Positions 17,204 through 27,182 are shown, counted from the stretch's first letter. The stretch is DNA of 64,000 bases from Oscillospiraceae bacterium (GCA_016286665.1 JAEETX010000003.1:18241-82240), one strand, 5' to 3'. The notes: generated from the sequence alone by a model not told the origin. Program-made: numbers and translations.

Positions 17204-18082
17204 TCAGACTTTCTCGCTCATGGTCCGGCCCAGGAAGCCGGTGGGTTTGATCAGCAGCACGAGGATCAGGATCACATAGACCACCGCGTCCGCCCAGGTG
17301 GTGTAGCCCAGGGCGTTGACGATGACCTCGGCCATGCCGATGGCCAGCCCGCCCAGCATCGCGCCGGGGATGGAGCCGATGCCTCCCAGCACGGCGGCCA
17401 CAAAGGCCTTCATGCCCAGGAGATAGCCCGTGGTGGGCTTCACCTGGGGATACTTGCAGCAGTAGAGGATGGCGCCGATGCCCGCAAGGACGGCGCCGAT
17501 GGCAAAGGTGAAGGTGATGGTGCGGTTGACGTTGATGCCCATGAGCTGCGCCGCCCCCATGTCCTCGGACACCGCCCGCATGGCTTTGCCCATCTTCGTC
17601 CGGTTCACCAGCACCGTCAGCAGCGCCATGCTCACGATCGCCACCGCCAGGGTCACCAGCGTCGTGAGGGAGATGTTCAGGCTTCCCAGATTGAAATTCG
17701 CCGTGGGGATGATGGCCGTGTTGGGGAAGCTGCGGGGGTTGGCGGAGAGCAGCAGCTGGGCCACGTTCTCCAGGAAGAAGGAGACGCCGATGGCCGTGAT
17801 GAGCAGGCTGATGCGCGGCGCTTTGCGCAGGGGAGCGTAGGCCGCCTTTTCGATGACGCAGGCAAGCACCATGCAGCCCACGATGGCGGCGATGATGGCG
17901 ACGGCGGGGTGGATGCCCGCGCCGATGATGAGGAGAGCGATGTAGCCGCCCACCATGATGATGTCGCCGTGGGCGAAGTTCAGCAGCATGATGATGCCGT
18001 AGACCATGCTGTAGCCCAGGGCGATGAGGGAATAGATGCTCCCAAGCTGCAGCCCGTTGATGAGCTGCTGGAGTACGATCAT
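17204..18082 (-). CDS. livH: Liv-type ABC transporter permease LivH
   Basis: 292-residue permease. The start MIVLQQLINGLQLGSIYSLIA and the NFAHGDIIMVGGY motif identify LivH. It follows livK after a 109-base gap containing a strong hairpin, then leads directly into livM. Confidence 0.93.
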   Translation of the reverse strand: MIVLQQLINGLQLGSIYSLIALGYSMVYGIIMLLNFAHGDIIMVGGYIALLIIGAGIHPAVAIIAAIVGCMVLACVIEKAAYAPLRKAPRISLLITAIGVSFFLENVAQLLLSANPRSFPNTAIIPTANFNLGSLNISLTTLVTLAVAIVSMALLTVLVNRTKMGKAMRAVSEDMGAAQLMGINVNRTITFTFAIGAVLAGIGAILYCCKYPQVKPTTGYLLGMKAFVAAVLGGIGSIPGAMLGGLAIGMAEVIVNALGYTTWADAVVYVILILVLLIKPTGFLGRTMSEKV

Positions 18083-18107
18083 AAGGAAAACCCCTTTTAT
18101 CCCTTTT

Positions 18108-18139
18108 CGGCAGGAGCGGACCGAAGTCCGCCCCTGCCG
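18108..18139 (-). other. UUCG-capped hairpin between livK and livH
   Basis: On the minus strand two 14-base arms (18126-18139 and 18108-18121) pair around a TTCG tetraloop with one mismatch. The following sequence is purine-rich, not T-rich. It probably protects the livK mRNA 3' end so that binding protein outnumbers permease. Confidence 0.65.
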
Positions 18140-18191
18140 GAAAGCCGAATCAGTATCTAATCAATAAGTATAAAGGGAAAACGCCGGGGAA

Positions 18192-19421
18192 TCAATAGCT
18201 GCCCCAGAATTTCTCCTCGCCGCCCACGATATTGATGATGGCCGCGGTCTTCTGGGGGTCGTTGTGGTCGTCATAGCTCACATGGCCGGTGACATAGTCG
18301 CTGTTGGTGGCCTTCATGGCGGCGATGATCTCCGCCTTGTATTCGTCGGAGCCGTAGGCCTTGCCGGAGGTCTCCGCCTTGGCGATGGCGTCGCAGAGGA
18401 TCCAGGCAGCGTCATAGCCCTGGGCGTCGAACATGTTGGGGGTAGCGCCGTTGTAGGCGGCGGCATAGTCGCCGAGGAACTTCTGCACCAGCGCGCCGGT
18501 ATCGGCGGCGGAGTAGCCGGAGCAGTAGTAAGCGCCCTCCACCAGGGCGGCGTCGGTCACCGCGTCCAGCACGCTGCTCCAGCCGTCCACGCCCAGCATC
18601 AGGGCTTTCAGGCCGGCGTCGGCAGCCTGGGAGGCAACCAGAGCCACGTCGTTGTAGTAGATGGGCAGGAACAGCACGTCGGGGTTCTTGGAGGCGATGT
18701 TGGTCAGCTGGCCGGAGAAGTCCACCGCGCCGGAGGCATAGGATTCCTCGGCCACCAGCTCCAGGCCCAGCTCCTTGGCCTTGGATACGAAGTATTCATA
18801 CACGCCGGTGGAGTAGGTGTCGCCGTTGTCGTAGAGCACGGCGGCGGTCTTGGCCTTCAGCACCTCCACGGCGAAGCGGGCCATGGTCTCGCCCTGGAAG
18901 GGGTCGATGAAGCAGGAGCGGAACATGTTGGTGTAAACGGTGTTGGTGTCGGCGTTGTAGGTGATGCTGGTGGCGGTGGCGGAGGCGGTGATCATGGGCG
19001 TCCCGTCGGGGTAGGCTTCCGCAACGACGGCGGTGCAGGGGCCGGTGGTCACGTCGCCCACGATGGCGACGACGCCGGAGTCCAGCAGGGAGTTGTAGCC
19101 GGTGATGGCCTTGGTGGCGTCGCCTTCCTCGTCATAGGAGACGAGTTCGATCTGCCGGCCGCCGATGCCGCCGGCAGCGTTGAGCTGGTCAACGTAGAGC
19201 TTCACGCCGTTCTGCACGGCGATGCCGTACTGCGCGACGCCGCCGGTCAGAGGGCCGAGGTAGCCGATCTTGATGGGGTCCTTGTTCGCCGCAGGGGCGG
19301 CCGTGGTGCCGCCGGGGGCGGCGGTGGGGGCGGCGGAACCGCCGCTCTTATCGCCGGAGCAGGCGGCAAGCAAGCCCAGGCACAGGACCAGCGCCAGAAT
19401 GAGGGCCAGAGTTTTCTTCAT
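18192..19421 (-). CDS. livK: Liv-type solute-binding lipoprotein LivK
   Basis: 409-residue lipoprotein. The signal peptide ends in the lipobox LLAAC (Cys ~21), followed by a Gly/Ala/Thr/Pro-rich linker (~22-47), then the periplasmic-binding-protein fold type I (IKIGYLGPLTGGVAQYG, GDVTTGPCTAVV, AAVLYDNGDTYSTG). It captures the substrate outside the membrane and hands it to LivHM. The ligand is annotated as branched-chain amino acid by family only; the bicupin in the operon hints at another compound. AAAGGAGAG precedes ATG 19421. Confidence 0.9.
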   Translation of the reverse strand: MKKTLALILALVLCLGLLAACSGDKSGGSAAPTAAPGGTTAAPAANKDPIKIGYLGPLTGGVAQYGIAVQNGVKLYVDQLNAAGGIGGRQIELVSYDEEGDATKAITGYNSLLDSGVVAIVGDVTTGPCTAVVAEAYPDGTPMITASATATSITYNADTNTVYTNMFRSCFIDPFQGETMARFAVEVLKAKTAAVLYDNGDTYSTGVYEYFVSKAKELGLELVAEESYASGAVDFSGQLTNIASKNPDVLFLPIYYNDVALVASQAADAGLKALMLGVDGWSSVLDAVTDAALVEGAYYCSGYSAADTGALVQKFLGDYAAAYNGATPNMFDAQGYDAAWILCDAIAKAETSGKAYGSDEYKAEIIAAMKATNSDYVTGHVSYDDHNDPQKTAAIINIVGGEEKFWGSY

Positions 19422-19541
19422 TGATGATCTCTCCTTTTTTCAAACGGTGTGATATAAAACAAATACGGCCCCGACCGAAACAGCCGGGGCGATTTGCCAT
19501 ATCCAGGTACGATGGTATTCCAGCTCCCGGAAATTGCCGCA

Positions 19542-19570
19542 ATTATACCACCGGGGGCCGTGTGTGTCAA
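19542..19570 (-). promoter_or_regulatory. Perfect-consensus promoter of the liv operon
   Basis: On the minus strand TTGACA (19565-19570), 17 bp, TATAAT (19542-19547). The leader is about 110 bases and contains a GCCCCG/CGGGGC hairpin (about 19470-19493). A candidate site for the upstream GntR regulator is not obvious. Confidence 0.85.
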
Positions 19571-19610
19571 CCGTGACCGGCGATTTTGAAAATCAGCCGC
19601 CGGCATAAGC

Positions 19611-20396
19611 TCAGTTTTCAAAGCTGCGGGCAAAGCTGACGCCGCTGCGCTGCAGGGTGACCTCCAGCTTCGTCCGGTCCCCCCGCATGACGCTCTGGGT
19701 CAGCTCAAACACCGTGCCGTCCTCCGCGCGGGTGACGCGCTGGTGGTTGAAGCCCGCGCTGCCGGGCTTGGTCGCCAGAAGGTCCGCCTCCGTCCGGTCC
19801 AGCCGGATGGCCTCGTAAACATCCATGGCCGTTCCGGGGACGACGCCCCGCTCCAGGAGCAGGGAATAGAAGGAGTGGGTCTGCACCAGCTCCCGCGTCA
19901 GGCCGGGATAGATATAACAGGGATAATAGGAGGTCTCCAGCATCAGGGGCATTTCATCCACCAGGCGGATGCGGGTGAAGCGGTAGACCTCCACGTTTTC
20001 GTCGCTGAGCTCCATGAGCCGCCGGATATCCTCGGACGGACGGATGACCTCAAAGGAAAGCAGACGGCTGCCGGGCTTGCGGCCCATGGCGGTCGCTTCC
20101 GAGGTGAAGGAATAGATGTTCTCGCTGCGGCGATGGAGCTTCGGCTCCGCCACAAAGGACCCCAGTCCCTGCCGCCTGAGGATCAGTCCCTGTTCCTCCA
20201 GCTCCTTCAGGGCCTGCCGCACGGTGCTGCGGCTGATGGTGAAATGCCGGCAGAGCTCCGATTCCGACGGCAGCTGATCTCCCGGCTTCAGCAGCCCGGA
20301 GGAGATGCAGCGGCGAATGAGAGAGGCCAGCTGCAGATAGAGAGGCAGACTGTCGTCCGCCGAAAAGCTCGCGTCCAGGATCGGATTCATGTCCAT
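19611..20396 (-). CDS. GntR/HutC-type regulator with UTRA domain
   Basis: About 261 residues. N-terminal winged HTH (residues ~18-80: PLYLQLASLIRRCISSG, LPSESELCRHFTISRSTVRQAL) and a C-terminal UTRA ligand domain (ending VMRGDRTKLEVTLQRS). The second ATG cluster is chosen (ATG 20396) because AAGGA lies 8 bases upstream. It sits just upstream of livK on the same strand but has its own promoter, so it is the likely regulator of the liv-bicupin operon. Confidence 0.87.
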   Translation of the reverse strand: MDMNPILDASFSADDSLPLYLQLASLIRRCISSGLLKPGDQLPSESELCRHFTISRSTVRQALKELEEQGLILRRQGLGSFVAEPKLHRRSENIYSFTSEATAMGRKPGSRLLSFEVIRPSEDIRRLMELSDENVEVYRFTRIRLVDEMPLMLETSYYPCYIYPGLTRELVQTHSFYSLLLERGVVPGTAMDVYEAIRLDRTEADLLATKPGSAGFNHQRVTRAEDGTVFELTQSVMRGDRTKLEVTLQRSGVSFARSFEN

Positions 20397-20448
20397 GTTC
20401 TCAGTCCTTGATCCCAAATGTCGGCGGCAAAGCACCGCCGCATTCCAT

Positions 20449-20477
20449 AATATAGCCGAATCCGGCGGCATTTGCAA
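20449..20477 (-). promoter_or_regulatory. Promoter of the GntR gene
   Basis: On the minus strand TTGCAA (20472-20477), 17 bp, TATATT (20449-20454). A dyad CGGCGG/CCGCCG (20422-20440) between it and the start codon could be an autoregulatory site or leader hairpin. Confidence 0.65.
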
Positions 20478-20516
20478 ATCTTTCCGCATATTTCAGCGGA
20501 AAGCAGAGAGAATGAT

Positions 20517-20545
20517 TTGACAGAAGGGGAAGAACATGCTATATT
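20517..20545 (+). promoter_or_regulatory. Promoter of gapA
   Basis: TTGACA (20517-20522), 17 bp, TATATT (20540-20545), about 50 bases before the GAPDH start. Confidence 0.8.
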
Positions 20546-20573
20546 ACACATATGAGATGTATGTAACAAGTGA

Positions 20574-21618
<1,045 letters not shown>

Positions 21619-21620
<2 letters not shown>

Positions 21621-21699
21621 AGGAAGCACCCCATCCTTCCGGCGCGCTGTCTGCGCGGTCCGGATGGTACTGTGTTGCCATCAGGGTTTCACTTCCTTT
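21619..21699 (+). ncRNA. Possible structured RNA in the gapA 3' region
   Basis: AAAGGAAG (21619-21626) pairs with CTTCCTTT (21692-21699), enclosing a hairpin CCATCC/GGATGG (21631-21636 with 21662-21667) with an inner CGCGC/GCGCG stem, and a second small arm. The fold is followed directly by a strong terminator. It could be a 3'-UTR structure or a processed small RNA; I do not recognise a known class. Confidence 0.4.
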
Positions 21700-21711
21700 G
21701 GGAAAGCAGCT

Positions 21712-21743
21712 GGAACAGGCGGGCAGAGGCGCCCGCCTGTTCC
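21712..21743 (+). terminator. Terminator of gapA / structured RNA
   Basis: GGAACAGGCGGGC (21712-21724) pairs with 21731-21743, followed by TTTTTGG. Confidence 0.9.
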
Positions 21744-21802
21744 TTTTTGGCTTTCCGCGTCATGCCGTCTGTTCTCCGTAGAATCGCACAACGTTTTGGC
21801 TT

Positions 21803-21916
21803 TTGATTCTATGGGACGTTTCCGTTATAATGAAATCGACCTCGCATTTCTCAACCGGCAGTTGAGAAATATAAACGGAACGATAGTTGACGCGCCGCGC
21901 CGCCATCGGTTATCCT
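21803..21916 (+). promoter_or_regulatory. Promoter region and palindrome of the XRE/MutS-like operon
   Basis: TTGATT (21803-21808), 17 bp, TATAAT (21826-21831) is a good promoter. A perfect 10-bp inverted repeat ATTTCTCAAC/GTTGAGAAAT with a 5-base centre (21846-21855 and 21861-21870) lies just downstream and fits an operator for the XRE protein. A second possible promoter is TTGACG (21887) with TATCCT (21911). Confidence 0.65.
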
Positions 21917-21959
21917 ATATATAAAATATATAAAAGAATGTCAGGAGGGGGAGGAAACC

Positions 21960-22994
21960 ATGGCGAGCTTCGGAGAACGCCTCAAGGAATACCGTGTGCA
22001 GAGCGGGCTTTCCCAGGAAGCCGTGGCAAAGAAGCTGCAGGTCTCCGCCCAGGCGGTGAGCAAGTGGGAGAAGGGGAAAAGTCTGCCGGACCTGTCGGTG
22101 CTCCTGCCCCTGGCGGAGCTGTTCCGGGTCAGCGCGGACGAGCTTCTGGGGGGCGACCCGCCTGCCGGCAGGTGGGAGGCGGAGTGGCACCGGGCCATCC
22201 GGGCGGGGGACCCCGCCCAGGCTGCGGTCACCGCGCTCCAGGCCCTGGAGCAGTTCCCCGGCGACAACCGTTTTCTCTGCCGGCTGGCGGAGGCGGAATT
22301 CCTGGCGGGCATCCGGGCGGAGAAGGAGGAGGACCGGCAAAGGTTCCTCCTGGCCTCGGAGGAGCATCACCGGGCGATCCTGCGGCAGTTCCCGGACCAT
22401 GAGGAGGCCTCCTATCGACTGGCAATGACGCTGAACGCCCTGGGAAAGCCGAAGGAGGCGGAATTCCTGGCCCGCAGCCTGAAACACTTTGACGAAGCGC
22501 TGCTGAATATCCTGCGGGGAGAAGCCAGGGAGAAGGAACTGCGGCGTCTGACCGCCAAGCGGGCATTGGAGCTTTACGACATCCTGTTGCGGCGGCCGGA
22601 GCACGCAAAGATGGATCTGGCGGAAAAGCTGCTGGAAGTCCTTCCCTGGGACCCCAGGGACCGGCTGAATCTCCTTTCCGCCGTCTCCTGCAGCCGGGCA
22701 CGTCTTTTCTGCCGGGAGGGAGACGCGGACGCCGCCATGGCGGCCCTTTACCGGATCAAAGAGCTGGCCCGGCAGTGGGAGGACCTGCCGGAAGATGGGG
22801 AAGGGGCGGAGAGCGCGCTTTTCGGCCGGGTTTTCGGTTCCTCCGGGAGACCGGATATCCTCTTTGCCTTCAACGTGCTCCACGATCCCGGGCTGAAGCC
22901 CCTGTTTGACCGGGAGGAATACAGGGAACTCATGCGCCTGCGGGACGAGACCTGGGCGCGGATGGGGATGACCGTGATAGAAGCCATAGAATAA
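21960..22994 (+). CDS. XRE-family regulator with TPR-like helical domain
   Basis: 344 residues, soluble. The HTH (residues ~5-62: LSQEAVAKKLQVSAQAVSKWEKG) is followed by about 280 residues of amphipathic helices of TPR character (AGDPAQAAVTALQALEQFPGD; YRLAMTLNALGKPKEAEFLA). This layout resembles peptide- or protein-sensing regulators. GAGGGGGAGGAAACC precedes ATG. It ends 13 bases before the first MutS-like gene, so it is the first gene of a three-gene operon and likely its regulator. Confidence 0.82.
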   Translation: MASFGERLKEYRVQSGLSQEAVAKKLQVSAQAVSKWEKGKSLPDLSVLLPLAELFRVSADELLGGDPPAGRWEAEWHRAIRAGDPAQAAVTALQALEQFPGDNRFLCRLAEAEFLAGIRAEKEEDRQRFLLASEEHHRAILRQFPDHEEASYRLAMTLNALGKPKEAEFLARSLKHFDEALLNILRGEAREKELRRLTAKRALELYDILLRRPEHAKMDLAEKLLEVLPWDPRDRLNLLSAVSCSRARLFCREGDADAAMAALYRIKELARQWEDLPEDGEGAESALFGRVFGSSGRPDILFAFNVLHDPGLKPLFDREEYRELMRLRDETWARMGMTVIEAIE

Positions 22995-23007
22995 AGGAGG
23001 GATGACC

Positions 23008-24621
23008 GTGTTCTACAGCGTGCTGTTCCCCTCGGAGGAGAGCGCCGCCCGGCCCCGGCGGAAGACGATGCCGGAAGCTTTCACCGACCTGCAGCTGGAC
23101 GTCGTCATGAAGCGGGGCCTGCAGGATTATCAGGAGCTGGGCCTGGAGGATATCTACTATACCCCCGTGACGGACCCGGAGGTGATCCAGTACCGGCAGG
23201 AGGTCCTGCGGGAGCTGGAGGACCCCGCCGTCCGGGAGGCCCTGTCGCAGATCGTGGAGCGCTTCGGCTCCCTGCGGGAGTTCATGGACGGCCTGCGCCA
23301 AAAGATGGCGGGGGCCATGAAACTCTCGGATTCATCCCGCCGCAACTATTTCTACAAGATCCCCATTCCCGGCGTGACCTCGTCGAAAACCCGGAACTGG
23401 ATGGATATGGCCCGCGTTCTGGAAAGGCTGGGGGAATTCACCGAGACCCTGGCGGACTTCGCCGGGAGCGTGGAGAGGCTGCGCTTCCGCTCCGCCGGGC
23501 TGCGGGGCTTCGCGGAGCATGTGCTTCGTTTCTGCAAATCGGAGCGCTTCCTGGAAATGGACGCCGAAGCCCGGCGGCTGCGGGCTGCCTTCGGCGGCAT
23601 CCGCTACTGCCTCTGGTTCAAATCCGACAACAGCGCGGTGAAGGTCCTGCCCTTCGAGGAGCAGGAGGATTATGCTGCCGGCGTCGAGGCCCTGTTTTCC
23701 CGCTTCCGTCAGGGAGAGACGCGGGATTTCCGGAAGCATCTGGAGGAGGAGCCGGTTTCCGAAAAGTTGGAGAACGAGATTCTCCAGCTTCTTTCCCGCC
23801 GCTATCCCCGGGAATTCGGGGATCTGGAGGCCTTCAGCGAAAAATATCTGGACTTTGACGACGACGCCATCCTCCGCTTCGCCAGGGAGGCGCGCTTTTA
23901 CCTGGGCTGGCTGGAAATGACGGAGAAATTGAAGGAGGAGGGCCTGCACTTCTGTTATCCCGCCCTGGAGGAAAAACCGAAGGAGACCTTCGCCAGGGAT
24001 TGCTTCGACCTGGCCCTGGCCCTGCGCCAGAACCGCGGCGTGGTCACCAACAGCTTTTCCCTCGCGCCGCCGGAGCAGATCCTGATCGTCACCGGCCCCA
24101 ACCAGGGGGGCAAGAGCACCTTCGCCCGCTCCTTCGGCCAGGTCCACTACCTGGCCTCCCTGGGCCTGACGGTCCCGGGGACGGCGGCGGTGCTGCCCTT
24201 CTGCGACGGCGTGCTGACCCACTTTGAGCGGGAGGAGAAGCTGAAGGACCTGAATGGCAAGCTGCGGGACGATCTGATGCGGCTGAAAAAGCTGATGGAC
24301 GCCGCCACGCCCCAAAGCGTCTTCGTCGTCAACGAGATCTTCGCCTCCACCACCGCCTGGGACGCCCAGGTCCTCTGCGGGCACATGCTGGAAGCGATGA
24401 TCCAAAAGGGCGGGAACGCCGTGCTGGTCACCTTTTTGGAGGAATTGGCGGACTTCGGGCCCCAGACCGTCAGCATGGCGGCGGAGGCCCCGGAGCAGGA
24501 GGGGGGAAGCGCCAGCTACCGCATCCTGCGGAAAAAGCCCGGCGGCCTCAGCTACGCCATGCGCCTGGCGGAGCGGCACGCCCTGGGCTATGAGGACGTG
24601 AAAAGGAGGGTCGGGGGATGA
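23008..24621 (+). CDS. MutS-like ATPase A (no mismatch-recognition domain)
   Basis: About 537 residues. A helical lever/core region (~1-340) leads into the MutS-type ABC ATPase: Walker A GPNQGGKSTFARS (about residue 362), the aromatic signature loop HYLASLGLTVPG and a Walker B reading VFVVNEIFAST, with Asn where MutS normally has Asp before the catalytic Glu. The MutS N-terminal mismatch-binding and connector domains are absent, so it is not a repair MutS; it could clamp or remodel DNA or RNA. GTG 23008 is 7 bases after AAAGGAGG; the ATG at 23002 is only one base away. Overlaps the next gene by ATGA. Confidence 0.8.
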   Translation: MFYSVLFPSEESAARPRRKTMPEAFTDLQLDVVMKRGLQDYQELGLEDIYYTPVTDPEVIQYRQEVLRELEDPAVREALSQIVERFGSLREFMDGLRQKMAGAMKLSDSSRRNYFYKIPIPGVTSSKTRNWMDMARVLERLGEFTETLADFAGSVERLRFRSAGLRGFAEHVLRFCKSERFLEMDAEARRLRAAFGGIRYCLWFKSDNSAVKVLPFEEQEDYAAGVEALFSRFRQGETRDFRKHLEEEPVSEKLENEILQLLSRRYPREFGDLEAFSEKYLDFDDDAILRFAREARFYLGWLEMTEKLKEEGLHFCYPALEEKPKETFARDCFDLALALRQNRGVVTNSFSLAPPEQILIVTGPNQGGKSTFARSFGQVHYLASLGLTVPGTAAVLPFCDGVLTHFEREEKLKDLNGKLRDDLMRLKKLMDAATPQSVFVVNEIFASTTAWDAQVLCGHMLEAMIQKGGNAVLVTFLEELADFGPQTVSMAAEAPEQEGGSASYRILRKKPGGLSYAMRLAERHALGYEDVKRRVGG

Positions 24622-26087
24622 AGGTGAATCTGCTGCTGCCGGATGGCTGTGCCGCGTCGGAGAGCATCCCGGCCTTTGCCAGGGACGCCCTGAAAAAGGA
24701 TCTGGAGCTGGAAACCATCCTGAACGCCGTGGCCAGGAAGGACGATTTCATTCTGCAGGCCCTGACGGAGGCCATCTTCTCGCCCCTGCCTACGCCGGAG
24801 CTGATTTCTTACCGGCACGAAGCGCTGCATGACGCGATCGACCATGCGGAGGAGGTCCGCGCCATCTATGATCTCTGCCTTTCCACGGACCGCCGGCGGC
24901 TGGGCACCATGGGCACCCTCAACTGGATGAACAACTATGACCTGAACACCACCTTCAACGGGGCCCTGGAATCCCTCAATGTGCTGACGGAGGCCCTGCG
25001 GCGCCTGCGGAAGATGGCGGAGGCTTATGAGGAGCGTTTTCAATCCCGGGGCTTCCGCGCCCTTTTCCGGATGCTGCGGGAGGAGCTCACCGACGAATAC
25101 CTGGAGGAAGTGAAGCGCCAGGTGGCGGAGCTGCGCTATCCTGACAGCTTTCTCGTGAGCGTCCGCCTGGGGAATCACCTCCAGGGCGTCGACTATGTGC
25201 TGCTGAAAAAGAGCAAAAAACAGACGCTGGAGCTGGCGGTAGCGCCGTCCTACCGGCTGGGGGAGGAGGACGAACCCGCGAAGGATATCTCCGCCCGGCA
25301 GGCCAGAGCGGTGAACGGCGTCACCAACGCCCTGGCGCAGTCTGCCATGTATCTCTTTGATTTCTTCGATCGCCTGCGGAGCGAGCTGGCCTTTTACATC
25401 GGCTGTCTCATCCTCATCGAGGGGATGGAGAGCAAGTCCATGCCCATGTGCTTCCCCACGGTTTTGAAAGGCGAATCGGAGCAGCGGGAATGGGAGGGCC
25501 TTTACGATATCTCTCTGGTGGTGACCAAGCGCGCTTCCGTCACCGGCAACGACCTCCGCGCCGGGCATAAGCGCATCTACCTGGTCACCGGCGCGAACCA
25601 GGGCGGCAAATCTACCTTCCTCCGCAGTCTGGGGCAGGCCCAGCTCATGGCCCAGTGCGGCATGCCCGTGGGAGCCAAGAAGTTTACCGCGCCTCTCCGC
25701 AGGACGGTCTATTCCCACTTCAAGCGGGAGGAGGACCGGTGGATGCGGAGCGGCAAGCTGGACGAGGAGCTGGTGCGCATGCGGAAGATCACGGACTATA
25801 TCCGTCCCGGAGACCTTCTGCTGCTCAACGAATCCTTTTCCTCCACCAGCGAGCGGGAGGGGAGCGAAATGCTGCGGCAGGTGACCCAGGCCCTGGCAGA
25901 CAGCGGCGTGGAGGTTTTCTCCGTCAGTCATCTCCACACCTATGCTTCCGCTTTCCGCGGTCGTGAGGAAGTGCAGTTCCTCCGGGCGCAGCGCCGAAGC
26001 GACGGGGAACGGACCTTCAAGATCGTGCCCGGCGAACCGCTGGAGACGGCCTACGGGGAGGACCTGTATAAAGAAGTCTTCGGTTAA
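24618..26087 (+). CDS. MutS-like ATPase B (no mismatch-recognition domain)
   Basis: 489 residues. Again a helical core (~1-310) and a MutS-type ATPase: Walker A GANQGGKSTFLRS (about residue 325), AQLMAQCGMPVGAKK and a Walker B LLLLNESFSSTSERE with Asn-Glu. It aligns in architecture with the preceding gene but is well diverged in sequence, so the pair may form a heterodimer as eukaryotic MutS proteins do. Start ATG overlaps the upstream stop, giving strict co-expression. No recognisable third effector gene follows. Confidence 0.8.
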   Translation: MKVNLLLPDGCAASESIPAFARDALKKDLELETILNAVARKDDFILQALTEAIFSPLPTPELISYRHEALHDAIDHAEEVRAIYDLCLSTDRRRLGTMGTLNWMNNYDLNTTFNGALESLNVLTEALRRLRKMAEAYEERFQSRGFRALFRMLREELTDEYLEEVKRQVAELRYPDSFLVSVRLGNHLQGVDYVLLKKSKKQTLELAVAPSYRLGEEDEPAKDISARQARAVNGVTNALAQSAMYLFDFFDRLRSELAFYIGCLILIEGMESKSMPMCFPTVLKGESEQREWEGLYDISLVVTKRASVTGNDLRAGHKRIYLVTGANQGGKSTFLRSLGQAQLMAQCGMPVGAKKFTAPLRRTVYSHFKREEDRWMRSGKLDEELVRMRKITDYIRPGDLLLLNESFSSTSEREGSEMLRQVTQALADSGVEVFSVSHLHTYASAFRGREEVQFLRAQRRSDGERTFKIVPGEPLETAYGEDLYKEVFG

Positions 26088-26163
26088 TCCGGCTTCCGTC
26101 GTTTCAGCTGGAAGCTGCTGCGTCCTGACCGCATGAAAGGAGGCAGCAGTGGAAAACCAAAAA

Positions 26164-26193
26164 TATCGGGGGGAACCGAAGTTCCCCCCGATA
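26164..26193 (-). terminator. Terminator of metA
   Basis: TATCGGGGGGAAC (26164-26176) pairs with 26181-26193 around a TTCG loop (minus strand), followed by TTTTTGG. Confidence 0.9.
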
Positions 26194-26195
26194 CA

Positions 26196-27119
26196 TCATC
26201 CGATGGCTTCGATATTGCGGATGGAGTAAGGCGTTTCCTGATAGACGAAGTAGTTGAGCCAGTTGCAGTACAGGAGATTCGCCCCGCTCCGCCAGGAGCA
26301 GACGGGTTCCCGGCTGTCGTCGTCATCGGGAAAATAGTTTTTCGGTATCTCCGGTTCCAGGCCCGCGGCCTTGTCCCGGAGGTATTCGTTTTTCAGCGTG
26401 TCCCGGTCGTATTCCGAGTGACCGGTGATGAAGATCTGCCGTCCTCCGTCGTTGGAGACGGCGTAGACGCCGGCTTCCTCGCTTTCCGCCAGGATCTTCA
26501 GCCGCTTCTCCGCGGCGATATCCTCCCGCCGAAGGGTGGTATTCCGGGAATGGGGGACAAGGAACACGTCGTCGAAGCCGCGGAACAGGATGCTTCCCTT
26601 GTGGGTCACCCGGTGGGGAAAGACGCCGGAAAGCTTTTTCGGCAGGGGCACCTTGTCGATGCCGTAGTGGTAGTAAAGCCCCGCCTGCGCCCCCCAGCAG
26701 ATATGGAAGGTGCTGTAGACATGGGATTTCGTCCACTCCATGATGTTGCACAGCTCCGGCCAGTAGTCCACCTCCGTGAAGGGCAGCGTCTCCACCGGCG
26801 CGCCGGTGATGACCATGCCGTCGAAATATTCCTCCCGGACCTCGTCAAAGGACTTGTAGAAGCTCACCATATGCTCCCGGGAGGTGTGCTTGGGCACGTG
26901 GCCCACGGCCAGGAGGTGCATTTCGATCTGCAGGGGCGTGTTGCCCAGCAGGCGCGCCAGCTGCGTCTCCGTGGCGATCTTGGTGGGCATCAGGTTCAGC
27001 ACCAGGATCTGAAGGGGCCGGATGTCCTGCGTCTCGGCCCGGCGGAGGTCCATGGTGAAGATATTTTCCTCCCGCAGGGTTTGTGCAGCGGGCAGATCGG
27101 AAGGGATACGGATGGGCAT
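26196..27119 (-). CDS. metA: Homoserine O-acyltransferase MetA, probably acetyl-CoA dependent
   Basis: 307 residues; activates homoserine for methionine synthesis. Family motifs: [13 protein letters not shown], the nucleophile Cys in HICWGAQAG (Cys 141), GHSEYD and the C-terminal [13 protein letters not shown]. At the acyl-CoA selectivity site the sequence is GAPVE (Glu 110). In the characterised Bacillus cereus enzyme the equivalent Glu directs acetyl-CoA use, whereas E. coli has Gly and uses succinyl-CoA, so acetyl transfer is expected. AAGGAGG lies 7 bases before ATG 27119. The 200-base leader carries a Met/Cys-rich short reading frame and an intrinsic terminator. Confidence 0.93.
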   Translation of the reverse strand: MPIRIPSDLPAAQTLREENIFTMDLRRAETQDIRPLQILVLNLMPTKIATETQLARLLGNTPLQIEMHLLAVGHVPKHTSREHMVSFYKSFDEVREEYFDGMVITGAPVETLPFTEVDYWPELCNIMEWTKSHVYSTFHICWGAQAGLYYHYGIDKVPLPKKLSGVFPHRVTHKGSILFRGFDDVFLVPHSRNTTLRREDIAAEKRLKILAESEEAGVYAVSNDGGRQIFITGHSEYDRDTLKNEYLRDKAAGLEPEIPKNYFPDDDDSREPVCSWRSGANLLYCNWLNYFVYQETPYSIRNIEAIG

Positions 27120-27146
27120 GGGATTTCCTCCTTCAACGGTTATTCT

Positions 27147-27182
27147 GATAAAAACAAAACCGGGAGGCCGCCGACCTCCCGG
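27147..27182 (-). terminator. Attenuator-type terminator in the metA leader
   Basis: On the minus strand CCGGGAGG (27175-27182) pairs with CCTCCCGG (27160-27167) around TCGGCGG, followed by TTTTGTTTTT (27147-27159). It lies after the leader reading frame and before metA. The loop CGGCGG is complementary to CCGCCG in leader codons 24-25 (27220-27225), a possible antiterminator pairing. Confidence 0.85.

Noticed and set aside
23008..26087. Canonical MutS or MutS2 repair proteins
   Set aside because: Mismatch-binding and connector domains, and the MutS2 Smr tail, are absent, and Walker B is altered in both.
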